From Methylobacterium sp. 10 (GTDB lineage: Bacteria; Pseudomonadota; Alphaproteobacteria; Rhizobiales; Beijerinckiaceae): 64,000 nucleotides of DNA. Position 1 is the first letter of the stretch, and each line of letters starts with the position of its first letter. Both the position numbers and the translations under genes were made by a program. Positions 53,253 to 62,285 of the stretch are shown here, piece after piece. The stretch is from contig NZ_KI912577.1 in assembly GCF_000519085.1 (NCBI RefSeq), positions 994,501 to 1,058,500 of the forward strand, written 5' to 3'. The notes under the pieces were generated by a model. The model was not told the origin of the DNA. It did not search any database and saw only the letters and a program-made list of their open reading frames with translations.

Positions 53253-53470
53253 ACGGGGACAGGGATGTCCGGCCACCCTCGGAGCCTCTCGCAGGGAAGA
53301 AGGTTTTCGAGACGGAGCGTTGGAGACGCGAGGACGTCCTGCGGTAAAACACCCTCCCACGGCAAAAGACCTTCCCGAGGGCGGACGGGAGCGTCATAGC
53401 TCTGTCCCAAGTGAGACGATCTCTTCCATTCCATGATGGACCGGGCGGATACAGGCGGGCGGATACAGGT

Positions 53471-54541
53471 ATGACTCGACGTGACGGCACCGATCGTGCG
53501 CTGCTTCAGGTTCTCGACGGCAAGCCGTCCCGGATTCCTCCCGCCTGGATGATGCGGCAGGCCGGACGCTACCTTCCGGAATATCGCGAGGTCAGAGCCA
53601 GGGCCGGCTCCTTCCTCGACCTTTGCTACAATCCGGACTTCGCCACCGAAGTGACCTTGCAGCCGATCCGGCGTTTCGGCTTCGACGCGGCGATCCTCTT
53701 TTCCGACATCCTCGTGGTGCCGGACGCCCTCGGGCAGGATGTCCGCTTCGTCGAGGGAGAAGGCCCGCGTCTCGATCCGGTCCACGGCCGTGACGAGTTC
53801 GCCCGCCTCAAACAGGCCGACGATCCGAGCATCTTCCAGCACCTGGAACCGGTCTTCGAGACCGTCCGGCGTCTGCGCTCCGAGCTGCCGCCCGAGACGA
53901 CGCTTCTCGGTTTCTGCGGCGGTCCCTGGACGGTGGCGAGCTACATGATCGGCGGGCGCGGCACGCCCGATCTCGCCCCCGCCCGTGCGCTCGCCGATAC
54001 CGAAACCGCCCTGGTGGAAGCGCTCGTCGACCGCCTGGTCTCGGTGCAGATCGAGTACCTGTCGCGTCAGCTCGAAGCCGGCGCCGACGCGGTCCAGATC
54101 TTCGAATCCCATGCCGGCTCGCTGCCCCGGGCGCCGGGCGCGACGGCGGACGCCCTCCAGCATTGGAGCTTTTCCCCCATCGCCCGCATCGTCGACGGGG
54201 TCAGGGCGCGCGTGCCGGGCGCGAAGATCATCGTCTTCGCCCGTGGGTCCGGCCTCGAAGGCCATGCCCGCGTCATGGCGGAGACCGGCGCGGACGCCGT
54301 CGGCGTCGATTGGAGTGTCGATCTGAAGGCCCTGCGCGGTGCCGTGGCGCCCCGCACCGTGACCCAGGGCAACATCCACCCGGAAACGCTGATCGAGGGT
54401 GGCGAGGCCCTCGACGCGGCCGTGGACGGGGTGCTCGAGGCGACGGAGGGGCTGCCGCACATCTTCAACCTCGGCCACGGCATCACCCCGCAGACGCCGA
54501 TCGCCCATGTGGAGCGGATGCTCGCCAGATTGCGGCGCTGA
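53471..54541 (+). CDS. hemE: uroporphyrinogen decarboxylase
   Basis: 356 aa from ATG 53471, giving MTRRDGTDRALLQVLDGKPS. Both family signatures are present: PPAWMMRQAGRYLPEYR and GFCGGPWTVASYM. FSDILVVPDALG and VDWSVDLK contain the active-site acids. It converts uroporphyrinogen III to coproporphyrinogen III. hemE adjacent to the origin is a conserved alphaproteobacterial arrangement. hemJ follows after 10 bp. Confidence 0.97.
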   Translation: MTRRDGTDRALLQVLDGKPSRIPPAWMMRQAGRYLPEYREVRARAGSFLDLCYNPDFATEVTLQPIRRFGFDAAILFSDILVVPDALGQDVRFVEGEGPRLDPVHGRDEFARLKQADDPSIFQHLEPVFETVRRLRSELPPETTLLGFCGGPWTVASYMIGGRGTPDLAPARALADTETALVEALVDRLVSVQIEYLSRQLEAGADAVQIFESHAGSLPRAPGATADALQHWSFSPIARIVDGVRARVPGAKIIVFARGSGLEGHARVMAETGADAVGVDWSVDLKALRGAVAPRTVTQGNIHPETLIEGGEALDAAVDGVLEATEGLPHIFNLGHGITPQTPIAHVERMLARLRR

Positions 54542-54551
54542 CGGTCGGACC

Positions 54552-55004
54552 ATGGCCGACACGCTCTATCCCTGGATCAAGGCGATCCACGTCATCGCGG
54601 TGATCTCGTGGATGGCGGGGCTGCTCTACCTGCCGCGCCTGTTCGTCTATCACGCGTCCCTGCCCGAAGGCGCGGCCTCCTCGGCCCAGTCCGAGACGTT
54701 CAAGGTCATGGAACGGCGCCTGATGAAGGCGATCATGAACCCGGCGATGATCGTCACCTGGGTGCTCGGCCTGTTCCTCGTCTGGCAGAGCGGGTTCTAT
54801 GCCTCCGGCTGGATGCAGGCGAAGTTCGCTCTGGTGCTCGCCATGAGCGGCTGCCACGGCTGGTTCTCGCGGATGGTCAAGGATTTCGCCGCCGACCGGA
54901 ATGCGCGGAACCACCGCTTCTACCGGATGGTCAACGAGGTCCCGACGCTTCTCATGGTGGCCATCGTCATCCTCGTCATCGTCAAGCCGGGATTCGGATC
55001 ATAA
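54552..55004 (+). CDS. hemJ: protoporphyrinogen IX oxidase, HemJ type
   Basis: 150 aa with four membrane helices. The conserved N-terminus LYPWIKAIHVIAVISWMAGLLYLPRLFVYH has the essential His and basic residues of HemJ (UPF0093), and MERRLMKAIMNPAMIVTWVLGL and RNHRFYRMVNEVPTLLMVAIVILVIVKP complete it. It oxidises protoporphyrinogen IX in the penultimate heme step. It is co-transcribed with hemE. Confidence 0.93.
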   Translation: MADTLYPWIKAIHVIAVISWMAGLLYLPRLFVYHASLPEGAASSAQSETFKVMERRLMKAIMNPAMIVTWVLGLFLVWQSGFYASGWMQAKFALVLAMSGCHGWFSRMVKDFAADRNARNHRFYRMVNEVPTLLMVAIVILVIVKPGFGS

Positions 55005-55066
55005 CCTCATCGCTTCCTCGCTACCGGACACATCGTCACTACAGGGCGTGGAGCCTCGCCGCCGCC

Positions 55067-55378
55067 ATGATGCTGGCCGCATCCGGCGCCGAGGCCGCGA
55101 GCTTCCCGTGCGAGAAGGCGGAGACGCCCGACGAGAAGGCGATCTGCGGCCATCTTCCCCTCAACGACCTCGACGTGGAGATGGCGGTCCGGTTCGAGAT
55201 CCTGCGCGGGCTCCTGCCCATGGGCGGAAACGCCAAGCTGCGCGACGATCAGGAGGCCTGGCTGCAGGAACGGCGCAGTTGCGCGGCGGACGTCGCCTGC
55301 CTGACCAGGGCCTACGAGGCCCGGCTGAAGACCCTGCGCGGCGTCTTTTCGGAGTTCGCCAAGCAGGGCCCGCTGTAG
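55067..55378 (+). CDS. LprI/DUF1311-like lysozyme-inhibitor family protein
   Basis: 103 aa from ATG 55067. The disulfide pattern FPCEKAETPDEKAICGHLPLNDLDVEM ... LRDDQEAWLQERRSCAADVACLTRAYEARL is that of the LprI N-terminal domain, found in periplasmic lysozyme inhibitors and hypothetical proteins. A signal peptide is expected, and the frame upstream reads RAWSLAAAMMLAASGAEA, but there is no ATG/GTG/TTG before it, so the true start is unclear. It follows hemJ after 62 bp. Confidence 0.65.
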   Translation: MMLAASGAEAASFPCEKAETPDEKAICGHLPLNDLDVEMAVRFEILRGLLPMGGNAKLRDDQEAWLQERRSCAADVACLTRAYEARLKTLRGVFSEFAKQGPL

Positions 55379-55398
55379 GCAGCAGGCCCCACGGAGGT

Positions 55399-56418
55399 TC
55401 AGCCCAGCCGCGTGAGCAGGCGGTCGATCAGCGGGTTGTCCGGGCCGAAGGCGTAGTCGATCCGCCTGACGCTGACCGCGCTGGCTCCCGATTTCACGAG
55501 ATCGTCCACGAGGTCGAACGTGGCGTCCACCGGGCAGTGGAGCACGATCTCTGCGCTCCGGGTCTCCGGCATGCCGTAGGGCAGCTGCGCATCGTGCAGG
55601 GCGCTGATCCCGGCGAGATCGAGATCGCCGTCGGGTGGCATCGCGGCCCTGATCTCGCGGGTGAGCCTCGCACGCTCCTCCGCCGCGATCCGGCCGAGCA
55701 CGGTCCGCAGCGCCTTCTTCTGGCTCTGGCCCCAGGGGGCGGTCAGCGAGGCGACGAGATTGGCCTCCGAGCGCAGGATGATGCCGTCGTCGAGGATCTT
55801 GAGGGCGTTGGCGGCTAGCGTCGCCCCCGTGGTGGTGATGTCCACGATGATTTCCGCCGAGCCCGAAGCGGGGGCGCCTTCCGTGGCGCCGAGGCTTTCC
55901 ACGATGCGGTAATCGGCCACGCCGTGTTCGGCGAAGAACCGCCGGGTCAGGTTCACGTATTTCGTGGCGATGCGCAGGCGGCGCCCGTGGCGGATGCGGA
56001 GTTCGGCCGCGACCTCGTCGAGATCGGTCATGGCGCGGACGTCGATCCAGGCCTGCGGCACCGCGACGACGACGGTGGCCTGGCCGAAGCCCAGGGGCGT
56101 CAGCAGCTCCACTTGGCCGCGCGCGTCGGGAAGGCTCTCGCGGATCAGATCCTCGCCGGTGACGCCGAGATGGGCGCTGCCGCTGGCGAGCTGGTTGGCG
56201 ATCTCTGAAGCCGAGAGGTAGCGCACCTCCACATCGGGCACGCCGACGAGCTTGCCGCGATAGTCGCGCGCGCCCGCCCCTTGGGCGAGTTTCAGGCCTG
56301 CCCGTGCGAAGAAGGCGGAGGCGTTCTCCTGCAGGCGCCCTTTCGAGGGCACCGCTAGGACGAGGGGACCGTCGGGCGCGCCGTACGAAGCCTGGGAAGT
56401 CGGAGCGGTGTCAGCCAC
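55399..56418 (-). CDS. hisG: ATP phosphoribosyltransferase catalytic subunit
   Basis: 339 aa from GTG 56418, overlapping the hisZ end by 8 bp. It makes phosphoribosyl-ATP, the first step of histidine synthesis. Motifs: [75 protein letters not shown] and the PRPP site [16 protein letters not shown]. It has a C-terminal extension (after ~230) containing an ACT-like region, although a HisZ partner is present. Short HisG proteins (~215 aa) usually need HisZ; the long type with HisZ is known in Rhizobiales relatives. Confidence 0.94.
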   Translation of the reverse strand: MADTAPTSQASYGAPDGPLVLAVPSKGRLQENASAFFARAGLKLAQGAGARDYRGKLVGVPDVEVRYLSASEIANQLASGSAHLGVTGEDLIRESLPDARGQVELLTPLGFGQATVVVAVPQAWIDVRAMTDLDEVAAELRIRHGRRLRIATKYVNLTRRFFAEHGVADYRIVESLGATEGAPASGSAEIIVDITTTGATLAANALKILDDGIILRSEANLVASLTAPWGQSQKKALRTVLGRIAAEERARLTREIRAAMPPDGDLDLAGISALHDAQLPYGMPETRSAEIVLHCPVDATFDLVDDLVKSGASAVSVRRIDYAFGPDNPLIDRLLTRLG

Positions 56419-57565
56419 GGGACGATCCTTCCGACGTGAGGACACGGGACAGCCAGACGGCGCAGCCCACCGCCGGGATCGGCGTGGGACTTCCCAGATG
56501 CTGGAGTAATCCGTCGTAGCGACCGCCGCCGACGAGGGGGGCAGCCCCTTGTCCCCGCGTCACCTCGAAGATGAAGCCGGTATAATAATCGAGGTTGCGG
56601 GCAAAGCTCCCCGAGAAGCGGAACCGCTCCACGTCGAGACCGCGCGCGGCCATGAACCCGGTCCGCTCCTCGAACAGGGAGAGGGCGGCCTCCAGCGGCG
56701 CGTAGGTGACGCCCGCCGACGCGGCGAGCTCGCGCATGGACCGGGCGGCCTGATCCGGATCGCCCGAGATGGCGCGGTAGCGCTCGACGACGGCGCGGTT
56801 CTCGGTGTTGAGCCCCGCGCCGCCATTGGCCCGCGCCGAGGCCTTGGCGAGGAAGCGTTCCGCGATCTCGCCGGCGCTGCGTCCGCCCACGCGGGAGATG
56901 CCGGCGATGGACAGCACGTCCTCCACGAAGGCGCGCACGCCCTTCGGATCCTGGCCCTGGATCGCCGCCAGCAGCCCGGCATGGGGATCTTCCACGGCTG
57001 TCACGGTGGTGACGTCGTCCAGCGAGCGGCCCGCCGCGAGTGCCCGCAGGGTCCGCCGCTTGGCGGCGGGCGGTACGCCGAGCCCGTCGAGCAGGGCGTC
57101 GATGACGCCCATGTCGCCGAGCCTTACCGAGACCTCTTCCGCTCCGAGGAGATCGAGGCCTTCGAGAGCGAGGCCGAGCACCTCCGCATCTGCCGCCGGG
57201 ATGTCGGTGCGGCCGATGGATTCGATGCCGGCTTGCAGAAACTCTTCCGCCTCTCCCGAGCCGAGGCGGAAGACCGGGCCGAGATAGCTGTAATCGGCGG
57301 TGGCGCCCACGCCCCGCGCCAGATGCTGGCGGCAGACCGGGATCGTGAATTCCGGCCGCAGGCAGAGTTCCGCGCCCGACGCGTCCTGCGTCACGAAGAT
57401 GCGCCGGCGGATATCCTCGCCGGAGAGTTCGAGGAACGGCTCCACCGGCTGGAGCACGGCGGGGGTGACCGCGCCGTAGCCGGCTTGCGAGAAATGCGCG
57501 AGGAGCCGCGTACCCTCATCCGCTCGTACGGTGTCGATCGGATCGACTGCCTCCGGTCTCGTCAT
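56411..57565 (-). CDS. hisZ: ATP phosphoribosyltransferase regulatory subunit
   Basis: 384 aa. A histidyl-tRNA synthetase-like catalytic core without the anticodon domain: motif 2 region [49 protein letters not shown], and [15 protein letters not shown] ... [15 protein letters not shown]. It activates HisG and forms the feedback site for histidine. The start is 97 bp after hemH; two 16-bp direct repeats fill that gap. Confidence 0.93.
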   Translation of the reverse strand: MTRPEAVDPIDTVRADEGTRLLAHFSQAGYGAVTPAVLQPVEPFLELSGEDIRRRIFVTQDASGAELCLRPEFTIPVCRQHLARGVGATADYSYLGPVFRLGSGEAEEFLQAGIESIGRTDIPAADAEVLGLALEGLDLLGAEEVSVRLGDMGVIDALLDGLGVPPAAKRRTLRALAAGRSLDDVTTVTAVEDPHAGLLAAIQGQDPKGVRAFVEDVLSIAGISRVGGRSAGEIAERFLAKASARANGGAGLNTENRAVVERYRAISGDPDQAARSMRELAASAGVTYAPLEAALSLFEERTGFMAARGLDVERFRFSGSFARNLDYYTGFIFEVTRGQGAAPLVGGGRYDGLLQHLGSPTPIPAVGCAVWLSRVLTSEGSSRG

Positions 57566-57596
57566 GGTTCACCCGCCGCCTGATGCCGCGTCCTTT

Positions 57597-57637
57597 ATCA
57601 ACCGCATCCGCTTTTGGCGACATCAACCGCATCCGCT
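57597..57637. repeat. direct repeat ATCAACCGCATCCGCT x2
   Basis: Exact 16-bp copies at 57597-57612 and 57622-57637, period 25 bp, in the 97-bp gap between hemH and hisZ and 32-72 bp upstream of the hisZ start. Possible regulator sites or a short duplication. Confidence 0.45.
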
Positions 57638-57662
57638 CTCGACGAACGGATCGGGCGGCGTT

Positions 57663-58745
57663 TCAGAGCCAGCCCTGAAGCTCGCGGCGGACCACGTTCT
57701 CGATCACCTTCATCCCGAGATCGCTGTCGTTGAGGCAGGGGATGTAGGCGAAGCGCTCGCCGCCATTGTCCTCGAAATAGTGGCGGTTCTCGCCGTCGAG
57801 CTCCTCCAGGGTCTCGAGGCAATCGGCGGTGAAGCCCGGCGCCACGATGGCCATGCGCTTCACGCCGGATTTCGCCAGCGCCTGCACGGTCTCGTCGGTA
57901 TATGGCTTGAGCCATTCCTCGTTGCCGAAGCGCGACTGGAAGGTCGTGCGCATCCGCTCCGTCGAGAAGCCGAGGGCCTCGCGGATGAGGCGGCCCGTCT
58001 TCACGCACTGGCAATGGTAGGGGTCGCCCTTGAGGAGGTAGCTCTTCGGCACCCCGTGGAACGAGGTGAGGATCACCTCCGGCTCGAAATCGAGCTTGGC
58101 CAATCCCTCGCGGATCGAGGTGGCCATGGCCTCGATATAGACCGGATCGTCGTGATAGGGCGCCGAGACCCTGACGGTCGGCTGCCAGCGCATCTGCATC
58201 AGGGCCTTGAAGGCCTGGTCGCAGGCGGTGGCCGAGGTGGCGGCGGCGTATTGCGGGTAGAGCGGCACCAGGAGGATGCGGTCGCAGCCCTGGTCGAGGA
58301 GGGCCTGGATCCGGAGGGAGACTTCCGGCTTGCCGTAGCGCATGGCCCAGTCGACCACCACCGAATCACCCATAGCCGCCTGCAGGCGCTCGCACTGGCC
58401 CCGCGTGATGGTCTTGAGCGGACCCTCGTTGCGTTCGTTGTTCCAGACGGAGGCGTAGTCGCGGCCCTTCGGACCGGGGCGCTTGGTGAGGATGATGAGG
58501 TTGAGGATCGGCCACCAGATCAGGCGCGGCACCTCGATGACGCGGCGATCCGACAGGAACTCCTTGAGATAGCGGCGCATGGGCCAGTAGCTCGTGCCCT
58601 CAGGCGTACCGAGGTTCATCAGGAGCACGCCGACCCGGCCCCAGCGCACGGGCGGGTGGTCGGAGGGCAGGCTGGCGGTCGCGGAGGAGCTGGTCTGCAA
58701 CGGCTTGAGGTCCTTGAGGGACGTCGGTTCGACGCGTTCGTTCAT
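57663..58745 (-). CDS. hemH: ferrochelatase
   Basis: 360 aa. It inserts iron into protoporphyrin IX. Family motifs: VGVLLMNLGTPEGTSYWPMRRYLKEFLSDRRVIE, VDWAMRYGKPEV, LLVPLYPQYAAATSATACDQAF and the catalytic His in LTSFHGVPKSYLLKGDPYHCQC. The N-terminal 35 residues are an extension rich in Ser/Thr. No Fe-S cysteines at the C-terminus. It is in the same direction as hisZ-hisG, 97 bp upstream. Confidence 0.96.
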   Translation of the reverse strand: MNERVEPTSLKDLKPLQTSSSATASLPSDHPPVRWGRVGVLLMNLGTPEGTSYWPMRRYLKEFLSDRRVIEVPRLIWWPILNLIILTKRPGPKGRDYASVWNNERNEGPLKTITRGQCERLQAAMGDSVVVDWAMRYGKPEVSLRIQALLDQGCDRILLVPLYPQYAAATSATACDQAFKALMQMRWQPTVRVSAPYHDDPVYIEAMATSIREGLAKLDFEPEVILTSFHGVPKSYLLKGDPYHCQCVKTGRLIREALGFSTERMRTTFQSRFGNEEWLKPYTDETVQALAKSGVKRMAIVAPGFTADCLETLEELDGENRHYFEDNGGERFAYIPCLNDSDLGMKVIENVVRRELQGWL

Positions 58746-58872
58746 CGGGTTCCCGAGCGCCCCGGCAGGGCGCGGTTTGTCAAAGCGGTCTTCGTGGCGC
58801 AGTTGTCTGGCGCAGCATATCTATCTAGAGCACGAGGCCTGCCAGCGACCATCTCTTGCTTGAAGGCGCGAC

Positions 58873-59826
58873 ATGCCGTCTCCCCGGTACTTCTTCAACC
58901 ACTTCATGCCGTTCACCGGCTACCCCTATAAGGGGGGACCGACGGTCTGCAATCTGTGCGGATCGGCCGAGACGGTGACGGTGGCCGAGACCGACCGGCG
59001 CCTGAAGACCCTGAAATCCGTTGCTTGCGTCCAGTGCGGCCTGATTCGCACCGACCCGATGCCGACGCCGGACGAGCTGGCGCATTATTACGCCCATGCC
59101 TACCGGGCCGATTACCAGCTCGCCTTCGCCGGCGGTCCGCCGCGCCACCATCTCAACCGCTCGGCCCGCGAGGCGACCTTCCGCGCAGACCTGCTGGCGC
59201 CGAAGCTGAAGCCCGGGGCGCGGGTTCTCGATTTCGGTTCCGGCTCGGGCGAGTTCCTGGCCGCGGCCCGCGCCAGGGGCTGCGAGGCCATCGGCATCGA
59301 GCCCGGCCGCGATTACGCCGCCTATGCCCGCGAGCATCACAAGGTCGAGGTCCTGGACGACGCCGACGACGGACGCTTCCCCGCCGGGCATTTCGACGTG
59401 ATCTCGACCCATCACGTGTTCGAGCACCTGCGCGATCCGGCCGTGGTGATGGAGCGCCTGTCCCGCTGGCTGAAGCCCGACGGCGTCATCTACGCGGCGG
59501 TGCCCAACATGGCCGCCACCGGCAAGCCGCCGCACGAGCGTTTCCACTTCGCCCATGTCCACGGCTTCGTGCGCGAGACCTTCGACCTCAACGCCCGCCG
59601 GGCCGGCCTCGTGCCGCATCCCGATTATTGGCGCGAGGACACCACGGTGGTCTACCGCAAGACCGACGCTCCCGTGGGTGAACTCGCCAATCCCGGTCTC
59701 GCCGAGCGTCTCGTCGTCGAGCTCAAGGGTACGCCGGCCGCCGCCTATCTCGTCTCCGGCGCCTGGATCTGGCCGATGCTCCGCCGCAACGCCAAGGCGG
59801 TGCGTGACGGTCTCGCATCGCGCTGA
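58873..59826 (+). CDS. class I SAM methyltransferase with N-terminal zinc-ribbon-like motif
   Basis: 317 aa. The N-terminus has a putative zinc site, CNLCGS (residues 26-31) and CVQCG about 30 residues later, then a helical part ending YAHAYRADY. SAM motif I is VLDFGSGSGEFLAAAR, motif II AIGIEPGRDYAAYAR, and the catalytic region ISTHHVFEHLRDPAVVMERLSRWLKPDGVIYAAVPN. This layout (zinc finger - methyltransferase) recurs in sugar C-methyltransferases and in O-antigen gene clusters; here it is alone, so the substrate is open. Confidence 0.85.
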   Translation: MPSPRYFFNHFMPFTGYPYKGGPTVCNLCGSAETVTVAETDRRLKTLKSVACVQCGLIRTDPMPTPDELAHYYAHAYRADYQLAFAGGPPRHHLNRSAREATFRADLLAPKLKPGARVLDFGSGSGEFLAAARARGCEAIGIEPGRDYAAYAREHHKVEVLDDADDGRFPAGHFDVISTHHVFEHLRDPAVVMERLSRWLKPDGVIYAAVPNMAATGKPPHERFHFAHVHGFVRETFDLNARRAGLVPHPDYWREDTTVVYRKTDAPVGELANPGLAERLVVELKGTPAAAYLVSGAWIWPMLRRNAKAVRDGLASR

Positions 59827-59947
59827 GCCGCGATTCGAACCAGAAGCCGGAGGCGGCACGCTGATTGTTGCATCGGCTTCATCGATCGCGTCCACACTCG
59901 GCCGTGAGCGGGCACGCCGTCGCCCGATCCTCCGGAGACCTGTCGCG

Positions 59948-61468
59948 ATGCCTCGTCCTACCCGTCGTCAGACCCTGAGCCTCGGCCTCGGGGCGGGTCT
60001 CGCGGCAGGTTTGGCCGCACCCGCCGATGCCGGGGCGATCGAGCCGACCTTCACCCTGCTTCTCGTCAACGACGTCTACCTCATGTCCGAGGTGGAGGGC
60101 CGGGGGGGATTTGCCCGGCTCAATGCCGTGGTGAGGGCCGAGCGGGCACGCGGCGTGCCGATGCTCTACGCCCATGCCGGCGACACCCTTTCCCCCTCCC
60201 TGATGTCGGGGTTCGACCGTGGGGCGCATATCGTCGAGCTTCTCAACATCGCTCCGCCCGATATTTTCGTGCCGGGCAACCACGAGTTCGATTTCGGCCC
60301 CACCACCTTCGCCCAGCGCATGGGCGAGGCGGCCTTTCCGGTCTTCGCGGCCAATCTGCGCGCTGCGGACGGCAAGCCCCTCGCGGGCCTCCGCGACCGG
60401 ATGATCGTGACCTTGGGCGGGATCCGGGTCGGCCTCGTCGGCATTGCGCTCGCCAGCACGCCCGAGAAATCGCAATCCGGCGACCTCGTCTTCGGTCCCG
60501 AGATCGAGACGCTGCGCGCGGCGGCGCAGGCCCTTCGCGACGAGGGGGCCGACCTCATCGTCGGGGTCTGCCACACTGCGCGGGTCACCGACGAGGCCAT
60601 CGTAGCGGCCCGGATCGTCGACATCCTGCTCTCGGGCCACGACCACGACCTCATCGTGCAGTATGACGGCCGCAGCCTCCTGGCGGAATCGAGTTTCGAC
60701 GCCCGCTACGTCACCGCCATCGACGTCGCCGTGACGGTGATGGGAACCGGCAAGGCCCGGACCCTGTCCTGGCACCCGACCTTCCGCATCCACGACACTG
60801 CCGACGTCACGCCGGATCCTGAGACCCTCGCCCTGACGCAGCGGCTCGAGGCGCGGCTGGCGAAGGAACTCGACGTGCCGGTGGGGACGATCAGCACGCC
60901 CCTCGACAGCCGCATCTCGACGGTGCGCCTGCGCGAGGGAAGCTTCGGCAACCTCGTCGGCGATGCGCTCCGAGCGGCGACGGGAGCCGAGATCGCCGTC
61001 ACCAATGGCGGCGGCATCCGCGGCAACCGGCTCTATCCGGCCGGCACCGTGCTGACCCGGCGCGACATCCTCACCGAGCTTCCCTTCGGCAACACCACGA
61101 TCCTGGTCTCGCTGACAGGGGCTCAAGTGCGGGCCCTGCTGGAATCGGCCCTTGCCGATCTCGGCCGTCCCGCCGGCCGTTTCCCGCAGGTCTCGGGGCT
61201 CGTCGTCACCGTCGATCCGGGGGCGAATGCGGGACACCGCATCCTGTCCATCCTCGTGGACGGACAGCCCCTCGACGAGACGCGCGCCTACACGGTGGCC
61301 TCCAACAACTTCCTCTACGATGGCGGCAACGGCTACGGCCTCCTCGCCGACGGGCGCACCCTCATCGGCGCCACGGACGGCAAGCTCGTGGCCAACGAGG
61401 TCATGGCCTATATCGCCCGGCATGACCCTCTCTCCGTCCCCGATGGCGGCCGGATCGTGATCCGGTGA
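59948..61468 (+). CDS. exported bifunctional metallophosphatase/5'-nucleotidase
   Basis: 506 aa from ATG 59948, with a Tat-like signal (PRPTRRQTLSLGLGAGLAAGLAAPADA). Metallophosphoesterase domain: NDVY near residue 40, HAGDTLSPS, FVPGNHEFDFG, VCHTA, LLSGHDHDL. The first motif lacks the usual His of D-x-H (NDVY). C-terminal nucleotide-binding domain: FGNLVGDALR, TNGGGIRGNRL, ELPFGNTTILVSLTG, NNFLYDGGNGYG. It dephosphorylates nucleotides in the periplasm. The stop overlaps the next gene's GTG start. Confidence 0.9.
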   Translation: MPRPTRRQTLSLGLGAGLAAGLAAPADAGAIEPTFTLLLVNDVYLMSEVEGRGGFARLNAVVRAERARGVPMLYAHAGDTLSPSLMSGFDRGAHIVELLNIAPPDIFVPGNHEFDFGPTTFAQRMGEAAFPVFAANLRAADGKPLAGLRDRMIVTLGGIRVGLVGIALASTPEKSQSGDLVFGPEIETLRAAAQALRDEGADLIVGVCHTARVTDEAIVAARIVDILLSGHDHDLIVQYDGRSLLAESSFDARYVTAIDVAVTVMGTGKARTLSWHPTFRIHDTADVTPDPETLALTQRLEARLAKELDVPVGTISTPLDSRISTVRLREGSFGNLVGDALRAATGAEIAVTNGGGIRGNRLYPAGTVLTRRDILTELPFGNTTILVSLTGAQVRALLESALADLGRPAGRFPQVSGLVVTVDPGANAGHRILSILVDGQPLDETRAYTVASNNFLYDGGNGYGLLADGRTLIGATDGKLVANEVMAYIARHDPLSVPDGGRIVIR

Positions 61469-62154
61469 CGGCGCCCGGCCCGCTGAGCCTGGCCCTCGAC
61501 GAGTTCCGTGCCTCGGGCTCGTCCTGGCTGACGCTGCCGTTCTTCTCCAATGGGGCGGCGGATGCCGTCTGCGCGCGGGTCGACGAACGCATAGCCGAAG
61601 GGGCGAGCGTCCTGCCCTCCCCCGATGCCATCTTCCGTGCCCTCACCCTGACGCCGCTGGAAGCCGTGAAGGCCGTCATCCTCGGGCAGGACCCCTACCC
61701 GACGCCGGGTGACGCCAACGGCCTCGCCTTCTCCTATGTCGGCCCCCGCCGGCTTCCGGCCTCTCTCAAGGTGATCCTCGCCGAACTGCCGGGCGCGACG
61801 GTGAGCGGCGATCTCACGCCCTGGGCGAGACGGGGCGTGCTGCTCCTGAACTCGGCGCTCACCGTGGAGGCCGGCAAGTCCGGCGCGCATCTGCGCTACG
61901 GCTGGTCCGCCCTCACCGACGACGCCGTGAAAGCCGTCTCGGCTCGCTCCACCCCCGCGATCTTCCTGCTCTGGGGGGCGCAGGCCCGGGCGCGAGCGGC
62001 ACTGATCGACCGCGAGCGCTGCGGGGTGATCGAGACCGGCCATCCCTCTCCCCTCAACCGCCTGCGGGATTTTGCCGGAACGCGCCCCTTCGACGAGGCC
62101 AATGCCTGGCTGGCGGGCCGGGGCCTTTCCCCCATCGACTGGTCGCTCGACTGA
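61465..62154 (+). CDS. ung: uracil-DNA glycosylase (family 1-like)
   Basis: 229 aa from GTG 61465, overlapping the nucleotidase stop (GTGA). The catalytic Asp76 is in ILGQDPYPTPGDANGLAFS, LLLNSALTVEAGKSGAHLRYGW is the uracil-binding Asn region, and GHPSPLNRLRDFAGTRPF contains the leucine-loop His. It removes uracil from DNA. Coupling to a nucleotidase gene is unusual. Confidence 0.93.
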   Translation: MTAPGPLSLALDEFRASGSSWLTLPFFSNGAADAVCARVDERIAEGASVLPSPDAIFRALTLTPLEAVKAVILGQDPYPTPGDANGLAFSYVGPRRLPASLKVILAELPGATVSGDLTPWARRGVLLLNSALTVEAGKSGAHLRYGWSALTDDAVKAVSARSTPAIFLLWGAQARARAALIDRERCGVIETGHPSPLNRLRDFAGTRPFDEANAWLAGRGLSPIDWSLD

Positions 62155-62285
62155 TCCCTTCGGCCGACGTCGCGAATCGGTCGCTTTGACAGGGCGGCCC
62201 GGAGGTCTATCTCGGTGGGGCAGCATAAGCGGAACTTAAGAAGCCGCGCCTGCCCCGAGATCACGTCGCCGAGGAAACGCCGTCC

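Larger units (their letters stand above)
52851..53470. other. oriC: predicted chromosomal replication origin (oriC)
   Basis: A 620-bp gene-free gap between the PPDK-regulator gene and hemE, the position of the origin in Caulobacter and several other alphaproteobacteria. It holds three DnaA-box-like 9-mers: TTATCCACC (52899-52907), TTATCCCCA on the minus strand (52933-52941) and TTGTCCACA on the minus strand (53167-53175), each 8/9 to TTATCCACA. A perfect CtrA site TTAA-N7-TTAA is at 53130-53144. An AT-rich segment (53199-53248) is flanked by CCCGTCTA / TAGACGGG. dnaA is not in the window. Function is inferred from context and motifs. Confidence 0.78.

Noticed and set aside
59827..59845. GATTCGAACC, resembling the T-loop of a minus-strand tRNA
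   Set aside because: No flanking T-stem, anticodon arm or acceptor stem can be drawn around it.
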